NCBI GenBank assembly: GCA_963693285.1
Contig: OY848923.1
Span: 5,598,920 to 5,662,919 of the forward strand
Reading direction: 5' to 3'
DNA length: 64,000 nt
Source: Xestospongia muta
Lineage: Eukaryota > Porifera > Demospongiae > Haplosclerida > Petrosiidae
Position numbers and translations under genes: made by a program. Below, piece after piece: positions 48,486-60,856 of this stretch; within the stretch, counting starts at the first letter, position 1, and each line of letters opens with the position of its first letter. Below the pieces are notes generated by a model. It made no database searches. It saw nothing but the letters and a program-made list of their open reading frames with translations, and was not told the DNA's origin.

Positions 48486-51400
48486 ATGGTTGATTTAAGA
48501 GGTGGCAGTGGAATTGCTGAAGTCCCATCAGGTAATGTTACTAGATGTCATGTAGTACCTTATTTAGTAGTAGTACAATATCTACACTTGTAGGTATTAT
48601 GTAGTCTCAGTAACTAGACCCTCTTTTTCTACAGTAAGTGTCTGACTAGTGAGACTAGTATAATGTATGGACTACATGTATCATAATATATAGTAGAAGA
48701 TGAGGGTTAGGTTTGTGAAGTATATGTCAAGTATATAATTAGTATAGCCTTTGTACAAGTCTTGTAGTAGATGTGATGACATACTGTAGGTATATTACCT
48801 TATACTGTAACCTGATCTCAAGATATGGTACATATCATTCTCTACAGGACAATACAAACTTGATGTAAGAGTCTATCATCATACTCAAGTTATTGGTGAC
48901 TCTCTGTACTTGTGGGGAGGGGACTCAGATGACTTACCTCATGTACATAATAGTGTGGAGAAGATGAAAGTAACTTCACAAGTCCAAATATTTGATATTA
49001 CTACTGGTAAATGGAACAATCATTCTACCAGAGGTACTCCTCCTCTAGGAGTAGATGGTTACTTATGTACAACAAGTACAGTTGATAACAAAATTTATTA
49101 TTTCGGTGGGTATTGTGGACATGATGAATGCTTCCATAACAGTCTCCACGAGTTAAATATTTCTACCCTCACCTGGACCCAACTACAACCTACTGATGAC
49201 AGGATAGCAGTGATGAGGAGATCAAGCGGTGGTATGATATTGAGTAAGGAAGCAGGATGGCATTGTCTTCTGCTTATTGGAGGTTTTGGATCCCCTCCCT
49301 CAACACAATTACCTCAAGCTCAATATCATCAGTTACATAATGGTAGAATAACTACTAATGAACAAAATATTTATGACCTGATAACAGGTAATAACATTAT
49401 TATATCATATTATGCTATCAGATATCACTTATTACAGTCAGTGTCACTACATGTAATTATTGTATGTTATAATAGTGAACATCAGTAATCACTACATTAA
49501 GTACAATGCATTGTGTCACAATTTTTATAAAATAGTTCACTGTTACCAGATATTGACTGGATGTGTTTTGTTTATTCTCCTTTTAGGTCAATGGATTGTA
49601 CCAGAGATTATTGGACAATGTATGCCACCTAATGAGAATTTTGTTATGGAAGCAGTTAACAATACAAGAGCAATCATCTTTGGTGGTAGACTTAAATACA
49701 TGGTATCTAATACACTCTATATACTGGATATCATCAACCATACAGTGGTAAGTTATATTATCATTCATACACTGACTGATAACATGTTATATAATGAGTG
49801 TTAGTTGAGTTCATTTGTCTATCTAGCACTGGCAGACTATAACTAAACCTGACCCAGTAGTACTGTGGCCAGAGCAAAGACAAATGGTAGTACCGTGGCC
49901 AGAGCGAAGACAAAATCATGCTGCCAGTATTATCACTGGATCAATATCACCTATAGTAGTAATGATAGGTGGAGTAGATAACACAAACAAAACAATAAAG
50001 GACTGTTGGATACTGGATATTAATGCAAAGTCATGGACAAAGGTATATCATCTTATCATGTACAATCATTATATTCAGTTTATAATATAGCATATATCTT
50101 ATTTAGATGGTTTTCAGAGTAATAGTTTAAGAATTAAAAACAAAAGTTGAGGTTAAATACATAAAATACAATATAACTCTTTTTAATGATTTTTTATTTT
50201 TAGTAGAAGCACAAAATCCATATAGTTTTATTATAATATGTTACTATTATAGTATCTTACAGTAATAATGGTGTAAGATTTCATAGGTAGTAATTGTTAA
50301 AATGGGTAACCAATGACTTGACCTTATCAAATTAACAAAATATTATGTTAATATAAGTACTACCTACACTAGTTGGGATCTTTCACTATACATCCTCATC
50401 GATCAATTTATGTTTCTACATACTACAGATTGATCTACCTGACTCTGTTACTAATAGATATGGTCACTCTCTATCAACATTTGTAATGGGACCACATTGT
50501 GTATGGTTAGTAGTTGTAGGAGGTCAGATAAATTTCAATAAAGTATCTGTCACAGATCCCAATATAACAATGTTGTTAGAACTAGGTAAGTAAGTCATTA
50601 CATTATGCGCACACAAAATGAATGTCACATCAACATTTATGAATATAGTATAAAGTGATAAATAACTCATTAAGACATGTAGGGTTTTATATTCTTACAT
50701 CTCCAGCATATATATTATAGCATGTACTTGTATTACAAGTAACTTTTTATGTACTACAAATGCTATACTAGTAGTACTACATTGTATACTGACATTACTA
50801 CTGTTGTGTTCTATCATATAGTCCTCAATAATCGTCAATGGTCGGTAGGGTTTGTACTGAATTCTAATGACCTGTCCTCAACTAATATGTACCAACAAAG
50901 AGTGTTAAAACAACTATCAGAAGGAAGGAGAGAATGGAAAGAACAGGTAACAAGACAACAGCAAATCACACAGCAACCCCAACAAGATATTGAACAAAAG
51001 TTATATGAGACCCAACAACAACTACAGGTCTCTCAACAACAGTTTCACCAACACCTACTAAAATGTCATAACACAATTCATACCCAGCTTCACCAAGAAC
51101 AAAGATGTAAGTCCTGTTGTGATACTTGTAACATGAGTTCATGTATATTTTTGAGTAAAAAGTTGTTTATTTTCCTTTCTAGTAGACATTACTGAGATGA
51201 CCGCATATAAAGAAGTAGAAGACATTGATTCTGCAAAAGAAAGTAAGTAAATTATAGTTCTGTAGAAAATCTAAAGTATTAGATTTATAACATTAGAGTT
51301 TTAAATTCTCATTTCAGTAATGCAAATATGCAGTATTTATTATATTCTCTATTATAGGAAATGATATTAACAAAGTACTCGACAAGAAACCTGACAAACA

Positions 51401-51695
51401 ACATGTTGTGGAACTCTTGGCTCAAAATGCATATGAGTATAAAAAGCTAGCCCTTGCACTTGATATTGATGATGGATTTGTGGAAGGACTGAAGAGCAGT
51501 GATGATGACATTGTAAATTTAGACAAAATTATAAGACGATGGATACAAACACGTTGTTCTCCTGTCACCTGGAATGTTATCATAGAATCTGTGGAAAGTG
51601 TCATTTTTGGAACAAATTTTGAACTGGGAGAGAGGATAAGGACTTGGCTGAAAGAGAATGAACATTTTCTTTATTATAGCACGAAAGATAACTAG
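48486..51695 (+). CDS. Kelch-coiled-coil-Death domain protein, intact 8-exon gene
   Basis: Exons 48486-48531, 48848-49387, 49587-49747, 49827-50042, 50429-50585, 50822-51106, 51183-51242 and 51358-51695 join in phase to TAG, 600 aa. Kelch-type repeats run from ~20 to ~375 ([46 protein letters not shown]), each with a Gly pair and a later Trp (KWNNHS, TWTQLQ, SWTK). A Gln-rich coiled coil follows ([29 protein letters not shown]). A C-terminal Death-like domain (~490-600: [33 protein letters not shown]) shares its RWI...SPVTWxxI core with the ROCO Death domain. Exon 4 holds an in-frame repeat (LWPEQRQ/PWPERRQ). It uses the family first-exon/intron cassette and starts 30 bp after the MULE end, so a MULE may have replaced its promoter. 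Confidence 0.85.
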
Positions 51696-52210
51696 TTAAG
51701 TGTTTGAAAATTTTACACTATATATCTTATGTTATGTTTTAAGACTCTATTATGATCTGTAACAAAATTTCAAATATGACCATAAAAAATTTTTTTAAGT
51801 TTATATTTTTGACTTCTTGACCACTTTATTAGTTACAATGGCCTCAACATTAGAAACAAGAGACTTGACAAGCTAAACATCAATGTCATCAAAATAATTT
51901 TAGTCTTCTTTGGTGGCTTCAACAAACATCATGCTCAACAACATAGAACAGTTTCATTCTTAATAGGATTGTGTGGTAGGTAGAGAGGAGGCGACAATGT
52001 CACAGGAAGCTGAATTATGCTATAGGTTGTACAATTAAGTGTTTTTTAAGGTCTAGGTGTAGCTGCCAAGTCTGTCCATGGTATCATTATCTCAGATTAT
52101 GACAAACTGAACAGAGAAATGGACATTGGTTCTACAATATGTCATCCTATTCCTAGTAGACTCATTAGTATCTTGTCCAGCCTATTATTGAACTCGCTAC
52201 CTTGATCTTA
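51696..52210. other. Intergenic, no supported gene
   Basis: No frame or repeat of note; similarity to the MITOK-like gene begins abruptly at about 52211. Confidence 0.4.
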
Positions 52211-52888
52211 CAAATTAACGAGGAAGAGAATGTTTTGAAGGAGAGAGAGGAGAAAGAACAGTCAAAAGTTGATAAGTTTTTGAAGAGAGAGACAGAATTG
52301 TTTGAGTCAACTCGCTCATCAAATGAAACATTATATAAAACAGCACGAAATTATGCAAATCGTTTTATAGTTCTTGGTATTAGTATTGGTACAGTGCTAA
52401 GTTTATGGAAAGTGTATCGCTACTTTAAACCTCATGATGTAATGTTCCCCGATGATCCTACTAACATGTCAGCATTAGTTGATGGAGTTAGAAGTCTAGA
52501 TACACACAATGAGTCTTTAACTAATACTGTCCTTTATGAAGTAAAGTGTCAGAGTCAATGTTTGAAAGATGTTCAAAAAGATCAGGAGACAACTTTAAAA
52601 GATGTGAAGGACATTTTATCTGCTCTTCAAAGTCAGACCAAGTTCTTAGAGAGTATATTGTCTAGTAAAGAGAGTCATGAGATATATTCTGATATCAAAG
52701 ATCTACAAAATGAAGTACGTGATAATACAAAACTTTTAAAGGACTCATTTCATCAAAGAGATATCTGGTCATCTAATAATAATGTATTCTCTTTTGATTT
52801 TGTACTGACAGTTAGTATTGCAATAACTGCTGGTATTGTCAGTGCTACAATACCAGTAGTTGGATATCTAGTGTATCTTTATAGGTGA
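52211..52888 (+). pseudogene. 5'-truncated CCDC51/MITOK-like copy
   Basis: Matches codons ~120-345 of the intact genes from INEEENVLKEREEK to the terminal VYLYR. The presequence and first half of the coiled coil are missing and unrelated sequence lies upstream; no good ATG precedes it. The frame is open across both membrane segments. It marks the left edge of the second duplicated block. Confidence 0.75.
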
Positions 52889-53106
52889 ATGTACTAGCAA
52901 CTTATTGATTAATTCATTTATAACAAGAGAAAGGAACAATACTTACTAGTTTGCATTACATTCCATAAAAGAAAGAGAAAGTTATATCATGTGGAGTGAC
53001 TAAACCTGAAGTTTGAATTATCTCTATTTTATGTTCGCGAGATTAATTGAGCCCCACCCTTAAAAAAATTAGGTGTATTTTTATGCATGAAAGCCTGTTT
53101 GAAAGT

Positions 53107-53201
53107 CACGTGATATGAGCACCACCCAAGAGTATATAGGCTAAAGACGTTAAGGTGTGGCCATCTCTCTGCTAAACTGAGAAGACACATAGACACAACC
53201 T
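53107..53201 (+). promoter_or_regulatory. Putative core promoter: E-box and TATA box
   Basis: CACGTG (53107-53112) and TATATA (53133-53138) lie at almost the same distances from the ATG (53202) as in the paralogue at 4280. Confidence 0.4.
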
Positions 53202-56200
53202 ATGGCTGGTTTCTTTAGAAGATTAATATTTGGGGAAGGAGGTAATATTACTAGATGTCATGTATTACCATAAGTAGTAGTAGTGAGTGAAATATCTACA
53301 CTTGTAGATATATATATATATATATTATCACTTCTAATTATATTAGATAATGGTGACAAAATTCCTGACTGTTACTATCAAGCTTATATCTTCTATAAAC
53401 TTATGGGTCCTAAGAAATGGCATATGAATTTAGTTGTTACGCAAGATACCCAGTATTCAAAAGTAATAAAATTATTTAAAATTTATGTCTAACTACACAC
53501 ACTATATTTATAGTTCCTTCAAGATTTTTCATCTAGTGCTGATTTTGGAGAATTGCATTCTCATTTTTGTTTTCGTTTTGCCACTAACACACTTCCATCA
53601 AGACAAAGAGAGGGAACAGCTGAGAGGGAGAGTGATACAGAAATGATGTTAAAACTTTCAGGATTCTCTGCTGATGGTATCATGGCTGCAGGTTGGAGAG
53701 TACAACCTCTACGTATACCTCCTATAGTAAGTGAACAATGTAATGTTATAATCAAAATAATTATGATATTTATTTTATTTATAGATCAAAAGAAGAGATG
53801 TTGATGATTATCATCAATCAAAGAGTGCTAGTCCTCCATATATTCCTGTACTAATATGTGCTCATCCTAATACTAGTGACTTTGAAGAACAACTACAATA
53901 TCCTCTAACTATTGAAGGTATTGATGTCACAGGTACTTCAAGCCAAACACCAGCTAGTCACAATCTACCTAAAATTCTCCTTGATGTATCACTGGATGAC
54001 TATACACACGGTAAGTATCAAAATTAACTTAGTCTTGTGACTATGTTTATATATTTCTAGACTCATTTCCTATTCATGTAGAAAATCAAAGCAGAGGTCC
54101 ACAGTCAGTCACTGGTAAGTCAAATACATGCAACCTTTCAGGTTATTTGTGTTTCAAGAGATAAATTATTACATTATATGCCATGATTATATTGATATCA
54201 CCAAGCCCATTTATTTCACATGGCCATAATTATTTATAGTCAGACAAACCATCTTTTTATAGCTAAACTTTTCTTCTGACATATTACTAACAAATCTATG
54301 TTTCATTTCTTTACTTTAGATGTTACTCTAAATTGTGAAATATATAGAAGGACATTAGTTAAATGTACTAATATTATTGTTGAGTCAAATATTGACCCCA
54401 TTGCCCTAGCAAGGAGACTGTATTCAAAAGAAATTATTTCTGAAGATGTTTACAAAATTGTTAAAGACAAGAAAACAGGAGATACTAGTACAGAACGTCT
54501 TCATTATATTCTTGATGATCTAAAGGATCATGTCAAACACAATGTTAGTGCCTTCGTGATTTTCCTAGATATTTTGAGAGACGATGATTTAAATCGACAA
54601 GGCTTAGCTGACAAAATAATGTCAAAATATAATGGTATCATTATGCTATCACTGGATGATTACAGTAAGCATCTTGAAAATATTTTACATATATAAACAC
54701 TTAATTTAGGTTCACCCACTACTGACATTGATAATACAAGTAGAGGACTAGAGTCAATTACAGGTTTGTACTAATGTCAGATTATTTTATGTAGTATATG
54801 ATAATTTGATATCCAAACATGTTAAAGAGAAGTAGACTCAATTGGGAGACATGTTGACAACACTCATTAACCCAATAATATACAGTAATTAATTTTGATT
54901 ATGTCATGTATATAATTAAGTACATATGTTTTAGTAATAACTCGAGTACAAGTGTAGACATTACATAGTTTTGGTATGTGTCTATTTAGGTATAGAGGAT
55001 GTTGAATGTATGTATATAAGGTCAATGGATAGACACATGGATAGTGTATGGATGAATGGACAGATGTATTGACAGATTGATGGATGAATGTTGTTATTGT
55101 GTTAATTCAATCATTTCATTATACTATAGTACTTTGTACTTGTAACATTTATCTTTTCTTCCTTTTGATGCTTTTGTAATTCTAGTAAACAGATTGGTGA
55201 AAATTAGACTTTCTAGTAATTCCTATATGTGTTGCATTTAAAATCCCAAGTTAATAAAATTTATTAGCCTACATGCATTTTTGAATATAACATAGTGAGA
55301 GAAATTTAATTTTACAAGGTAGAAGCCAGTTGTACACCTTACTACAGCTTATACTAGATTTATCAAACCATTAATTTGGGGTATAACTAGTTTTACTACC
55401 TTGTTACAGAATAAATCTTATTCATAAGGTAACCTGTTTCTCTCTGAGTCTATTGATTTATTTGTCAACTATGTATTCACTATTAACAAGATCTAGTGTC
55501 TTGCTTTAGAGTAGCACTATAGCGACACCAAGAATGAAATGCACAAATATCAATAACTTTATGATGCTATTTATTTATCATATAGTTTCCTCACAAGAGA
55601 TATTAAGACGAAACCTCCAAGAGGGATATGTCCTTCTCACAATTATAAAACTGATCTTGATTGGACCTCCTGGTGTTGGAAAAACATCTTTAAAGCACCT
55701 CCTTTTTAATTGGCCTCCAGTTTTACAATATCGTAGTACTAGTATAGCTTGTTGTCCTGTACAAGCTGTAGAAAGAATAATTAGCCAAGGTGAGACAATT
55801 TGGGAGAAAGTCTCAGCTGAGAGATTATTGAATATGCTGGGAGCTGCTATGAATATACTTCCAACTGAGATACCAATTAGTTCTGAAGATAGCCATCACA
55901 ACACTTCGAGTCATAGCAGTTTAGTGGAAGATTCATCCAGCTCTACACAAGTGACAACCACGGTTTCAGTGCAGAAGGCATCTGTTGTACAACCTGATCC
56001 TTCATTATATCCAGAAAAAATTATAAAGGAAATTGAAAAAGGAGAAGTGTCTGATGAGCTCTACCAGTCAACATGGATATATCTTCTTGATAGTGGTGGT
56101 CAACCACACTTTGCTGATGTATCCCGAGCTTTTATTCGCTCTAATACAGTTTATTATATTGCAATAAAACTAACTGAGAAACTATCAGATAGACCTCCAT

Positions 56201-56685
56201 TTCTCTACTCCCTGGAAGGCAAACCACTCAGCATTTCTAATACTGACCTTTGTATGACCAATTTACAACTTATCAAGCATTTTGTTCGCTCCATAGTATC
56301 ATCAAAATCTTCTAAAACAGGTTCTAAACCTTTGATTTTTATTATTGGTACGTATTTTGATAGATATAACTATGAGAAATCAAAGATGGAATCTATTGAA
56401 GCAAAAAATAAACAACTTGTAGCTGAGTTAGATCAATTTTGTGATTACTTAGTTTTTTTCAATGTGTCTGAGGAGGAATTAATTCATCCGGTGAATAATA
56501 TATGTGAAGGAGAAGAACGTAAAGAACTTTCTGCAAAGCTGAGAAAAAGTATTATGATTCGTATGAAGAAAATGAAGATACAAGTACCTAGAGTACCTAT
56601 CCGATGGTTTGTATTTGAGATTATGATGAAAGACGAGGTGTCAAAGGAAGGAATGGTCTCATTATTCCAACTGTTTTACCAGTGA
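53202..56685 (+). CDS. CARD-Roc GTPase, COR and Death parts lost
   Basis: Exons 53202-53241, 53347-53462, 53514-53726, 53785-54010, 54082-54114, 54320-54664, 54710-54763 and 55586-56685 join in phase for 708 aa. Order: N-terminal family domain (YKLMGPKKWHMN; YIPVLICAHPNTSDF), a linker, a CARD-like six-helix domain (~200-310: YRRTLVKCTNIIVESN, EIISEDVYKIVKDKKTGDTS, LHYILDDLKDH, VIFLDILRDDDLNRQGLADK), then a Roc-type G domain (P-loop GPPGVGKTS at 55663; DSGGQP; GTYFDR). A deletion of 403 bp relative to the 4.3 kb gene (its 7028-7430) removes most of the COR domain and shifts the frame, ending the protein at SLFQLFYQ. A CARD suggests recruitment of CARD partners; no caspase or other effector is visible nearby. 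Confidence 0.72.
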
Positions 56686-58381
56686 AAGAGAAGAAGAGAG
56701 CAGAACTACCTAGTAGTGATACTGAACCACTGGTTCTTCAGTTCAAATGTGGAGTAGTACCACAGGTGAGAATAATCATTATTGTTATGATAATTATTTA
56801 TATCTTATCTATAGGGTGTATTTCTGTCAATGGTTGTTGGATTACTAAACAGAGAAGAATATCCAAATTTTAGTATTAATGGTAGAGCAGAGCAGCTACG
56901 ACATGCTATTGATCTCTTCTCGGAAGACCTCTCTGCTTGGATTTTATTAATCGAAGAATTTGAATGGATTGAAGTACATTTCTGGGGTGACAGAAACAAT
57001 TGCCTTGACTTAAAAGCTGCTATAATTCAAGCTATATCGTCCTGTGCTGAGCTACTCGATTATGATTCTTCTGTGCTGGAAGTTAACACTAAAGTGCTTT
57101 GTCAGCTACAACATCAAGGGTCTTATCCTTTGCATCCTGTTATCATCAATGAAAAGAAACGCATGATAAATTGTCCGTATGAACGTAGTCTACGTGAAAG
57201 TTTATCACCCAGTCAAAGCTGTTGGCTTAATGGTAAGTTATCATGTCTACTTAAATTCTTGATATGGTTTAAATAATGCACTACAATAAGTGGTAGTGAC
57301 TCAAGATAACTAGTAATTTGTTGTGAAGTTTTTAAAATGTAGGTTCTTGAGCATTATTAACCCTCACTGCTCTCTGCATGTGTGAGAATTAATATTACTC
57401 TGTTTGTTTGTCTGTCTGGCTGTTACCTTGCATAGCAAAATACTTAAAGAGACTTTAACTTGAATACTTGACAATTTAACCTAACCACAGTTGATCATTT
57501 CAATACAGAAGGATATGCTGATTGTTCAGGTGTGTTAGATAATTAATTTAGTTAGGGAATATTGATACAGTACTGTTTATGGTCTAAACTCATGGAAATT
57601 TGCTGTCGTTATACTATTTATCATAAATTTAACATTTAATTTAACATTGCCTTTAATCTGTATAATTCTAAATTTTCCTAGTGCAAAATCATTTAAATAG
57701 TAAAGAGAAGCATTCAATAGAAATTGAAGCAGAACATTTTATTTAAAACCATCTGGTTTTTTAAAGTAATCTTAACATGAGAAACGTTTTTGATGAGCTC
57801 AATTCTGTACTGTATTATTCTTATTTAAATATTTCACTCTAAATAAGTCAATTCAGATTAGGCTAACCCAGAAATGGTAATAAATAAGATAAATTTATTT
57901 ATCTCTTATTTATTGGTAATAAATAAGAGATACTCATGGCTATATTTATTACTTACAGGAGAGAACCAAGAACAAGCAGTAATAATGGAGAGTGTCGCTA
58001 TGAGTTCTACTAACTTTGGTAAGTTGTCAATAGTGGAACTCATTGTCTTATCCTTTCATTATAGAGAACACACCTACAAAAAAAGCTGTGTTAGAACAAC
58101 TAGTTTGTATTGATACAAAATGGCGTGAAATTGGTAATGGTTTTGGATTAAGTTCAAATTTTCTGGATGGCTTAGCTTTGTCTAGCAATTCTTATCAAAT
58201 AAAACTTGAACACGTTATCCAGAAATGGATAGAGTTGGATGGTCAATCTACTTCTTATAGTCAAGCTAGTCCTGTCACTTGGGAGACAATTCTAGATGTT
58301 GTGAAGGGGCCTGGTCTTCAGAACTATGCCCTAGCAGAGAATATATACAAGCACTTAAATCCACAAAGCTGTAAGCTCTAA
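56686..58381 (+). pseudogene. Detached COR-B and Death-domain exons
   Basis: Downstream of the frame-shifting deletion the remaining exons are nearly identical to the 4.3 kb gene: 56666-56765, about 56815-57232, the 21-bp microexon near 57509-57529, about 57960-58018 and the Death exon ending at TAA 58379-58381 (EIGNGFGL, SPVTWETIL). They can no longer be read from the upstream GTPase. The near absence of further lesions suggests a young deletion, or that the Death part is still expressed separately. Confidence 0.65.
57877..57925. repeat. Small inverted-duplication insertion in intron
   Basis: Relative to the first copy, about 40 bp are inserted, forming an inverted pair (AATAAATAAGATAAAT / ATTTATCTCTTATTTATT) beside an existing AATAAATAAGAGATA. 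This looks like a templated, fold-back repair event. Confidence 0.55.
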
Positions 58382-58548
58382 CAATATGATAAATATTTTC
58401 CAAATTGTATTTAACTGGTTAATTGGTTTCGGAGAGGCTGTCAAACCAAATTTCATCTATACACTCTTTCACAGAAGTACATTATATAGTGCATATTATT
58501 ACAATGGTATAATAGATGATATGCTGATATTTCATTCTTTTTATGTAG

Positions 58549-60598
58549 CAGACACAAGAATTCCAGCTATACCAGTCAGTCAAGACAGTAGACCTATTGT
58601 ACCACAAAATATTGTTATGTTGCCAGAGTTAAAGAAGATAGAATTTAAGGAAAAAAGAGAGAAAGAAGCAACATGATTTACAGAAACATATTACAGCTGC
58701 TAAACAAAACATCGATAGGTAAGTTGAAAATTGTTACCATAAAAATGTTTGCTAGTCCACTTTATTTATACGGAAAATAATAATTGTATACTCACAATTA
58801 TTAGGAGCATTGTGGTCTCATTGCTAGACATTTGTACTTATCAGTACATCTCTCTAGCAAACATACCTTCTAAAGCATTACCTTTGGAAAAATGGTTTTC
58901 CAGTTTTACTTTATATCTCTACATGTACTATATTAATTGATATGTGTTTTCTGTTAATTATTAGTACTCGTAAAAGTCAAAAGAAGGCCAATCCTAAGAA
59001 AGTCAAATCTTTTGGTGGTATAGCCACACCCAAACCTCCATCTGAAGCAGCTATGGTGTTCAAAACATTTGACAAATCTAGTGGCACTAATTTAAGGAGC
59101 AGCAAAACAAAGTTTCCTCTCACATTAGGACAAAAGAAAACTAAAACAATAGAACAAGTCCTTGAAGAACTTGGAGTAGGTAAGTCATATATTGTATTAT
59201 TACTATTATCATATTATATATAATATTATTATATTCATTAGAGTATTATATACACACGTATATATTATTGTTATTATGTACATGTAGATATACGTCTAAT
59301 GCCAACTGAACAAGTGTGTCTACAATTTAATGAACTGAGGTAAGATTATGTCATATATAATATTGACTAAATTGGTTGTTAATAATCGCAATAGTCACAT
59401 ACAATAGACATAGTATTATTACAATAGCCACATACAATAGACACAATACTATTAATAATATACAATAGCTACATACAATAGACATAATATTATTAATAAT
59501 ATACAATAGCTACATATAATAGATATAGTGTTATGGTATTCATTAGTGGATCAGATTTACTAGTAGATAAATATTAGGAGCACAATGTAAGAAAAGATAG
59601 GAAGGATTTTGAAACTCACAGTGATTAATTAAAATCCCTTGTAGTGCTGGTAGTTGTATTATTATATTTAAGTTATAAATATTAATATTATGATTGTGGG
59701 CGAGGCCTGTGCAAGAATGTCATCTGAACAAACTTGCTTCAACTACACGCACTGTTATATAAATGAAAATTTGCCTCAAGACAGTCTTTGCTATACTATC
59801 ACAGCCTATAACAAAAGCTATTTATAGCTGTTTATAACTTATCATCATCATTATACTGTCACATGCTTACTTTATTTGTCCAGTCTAAATATAATAGCAT
59901 AATTAAACATCTGAAATCTCTATTTGTCATTTTAATTAAATGCATGAAAGCTTCACACTTCTTTCCTCTTTCCGTCTTTACTCAATATAGACTCCTGAAT
60001 ATCCTTACATTGAGTTGTATTTTCATTTATGATATCTTTTATTTATAGAAATGACTTACTACTATTACTGGAACTCAAGTCAGCTTGTGATGTGTGTGAC
60101 TTTGAACTACAATCTCTTAAGTAAATACATTAATATAATATACATGTACATGTATTATTGATACATGTAATGTAGACATCGTCATGAAGCACTTCCACCT
60201 GATAAACAAAGTAGAATAGTCCTACCAGGTATTGACTTAAATAAAGTAATATTGTTTAATTGTTTTATTAATAGATCCTGCTGGTCCATCAACTCCTAAA
60301 AAAGTAAGCAGTACAGATCTAGTGTGCCACGTTCTGTTTTATTGTCCATGTCTCTTGTACTTTAGTCTACTTTACAGTTTATGGAGGTAGTCAGTCAGGC
60401 AGCACAAGGAGTAAGTACTTTATTGCTAGTTAATGTAAATGACTAGATAGTTTTAGATAACACTTTATTTTGTAATAAAGTAGTATTTTGGTTGTAGTTT
60501 TAATGAGATCTTTTATAAGTTATTGCTTTATTTTGTTCTTTCAGCGTAAGAGACGTACTACAGTATTGGAGTCAGCTTTAAAGAAAAAGAAAACATAA
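58549..60598 (+). pseudogene. Truncated DMAP1 copy (copy 3)
   Basis: Same 5' junction as the copy at 9283, including the TGA (58674-58676) in the first retained exon. Here the later exons (58965-59179 onward to TAA 60596-60598) carry no frameshift and encode the same C-terminal residues as the parent gene with few changes. It cannot encode the N-terminal half of DMAP1; a short C-terminal product starting downstream is conceivable. Confidence 0.7.
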
Positions 60599-60856
60599 CA
60601 AAACTACTTTATTTACATAATTCACTTAACAAATTTAACAATATTATATGTATACATAATTCAGTTAATTGATTATTTCATCATTAATTGGTAACTATGC
60701 CTCAAGCTAACCTCTTAAGGAAGTACAAAACTGCATGGATACAACTGTGTCATATTGGATTGCTTGATTTATAAAGAATTACTTTGTTTAAGAAAGCATG
60801 TGACAGTAGTTATTAGTTATGAATTTATTTATTTTCATTACTAAAAGGTGTGGCAG

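Noticed and set aside
52202..52888. Functional short MITOK-like gene
   Set aside because: It lacks the presequence, half of the coiled coil and a credible start codon, and begins at a duplication edge.
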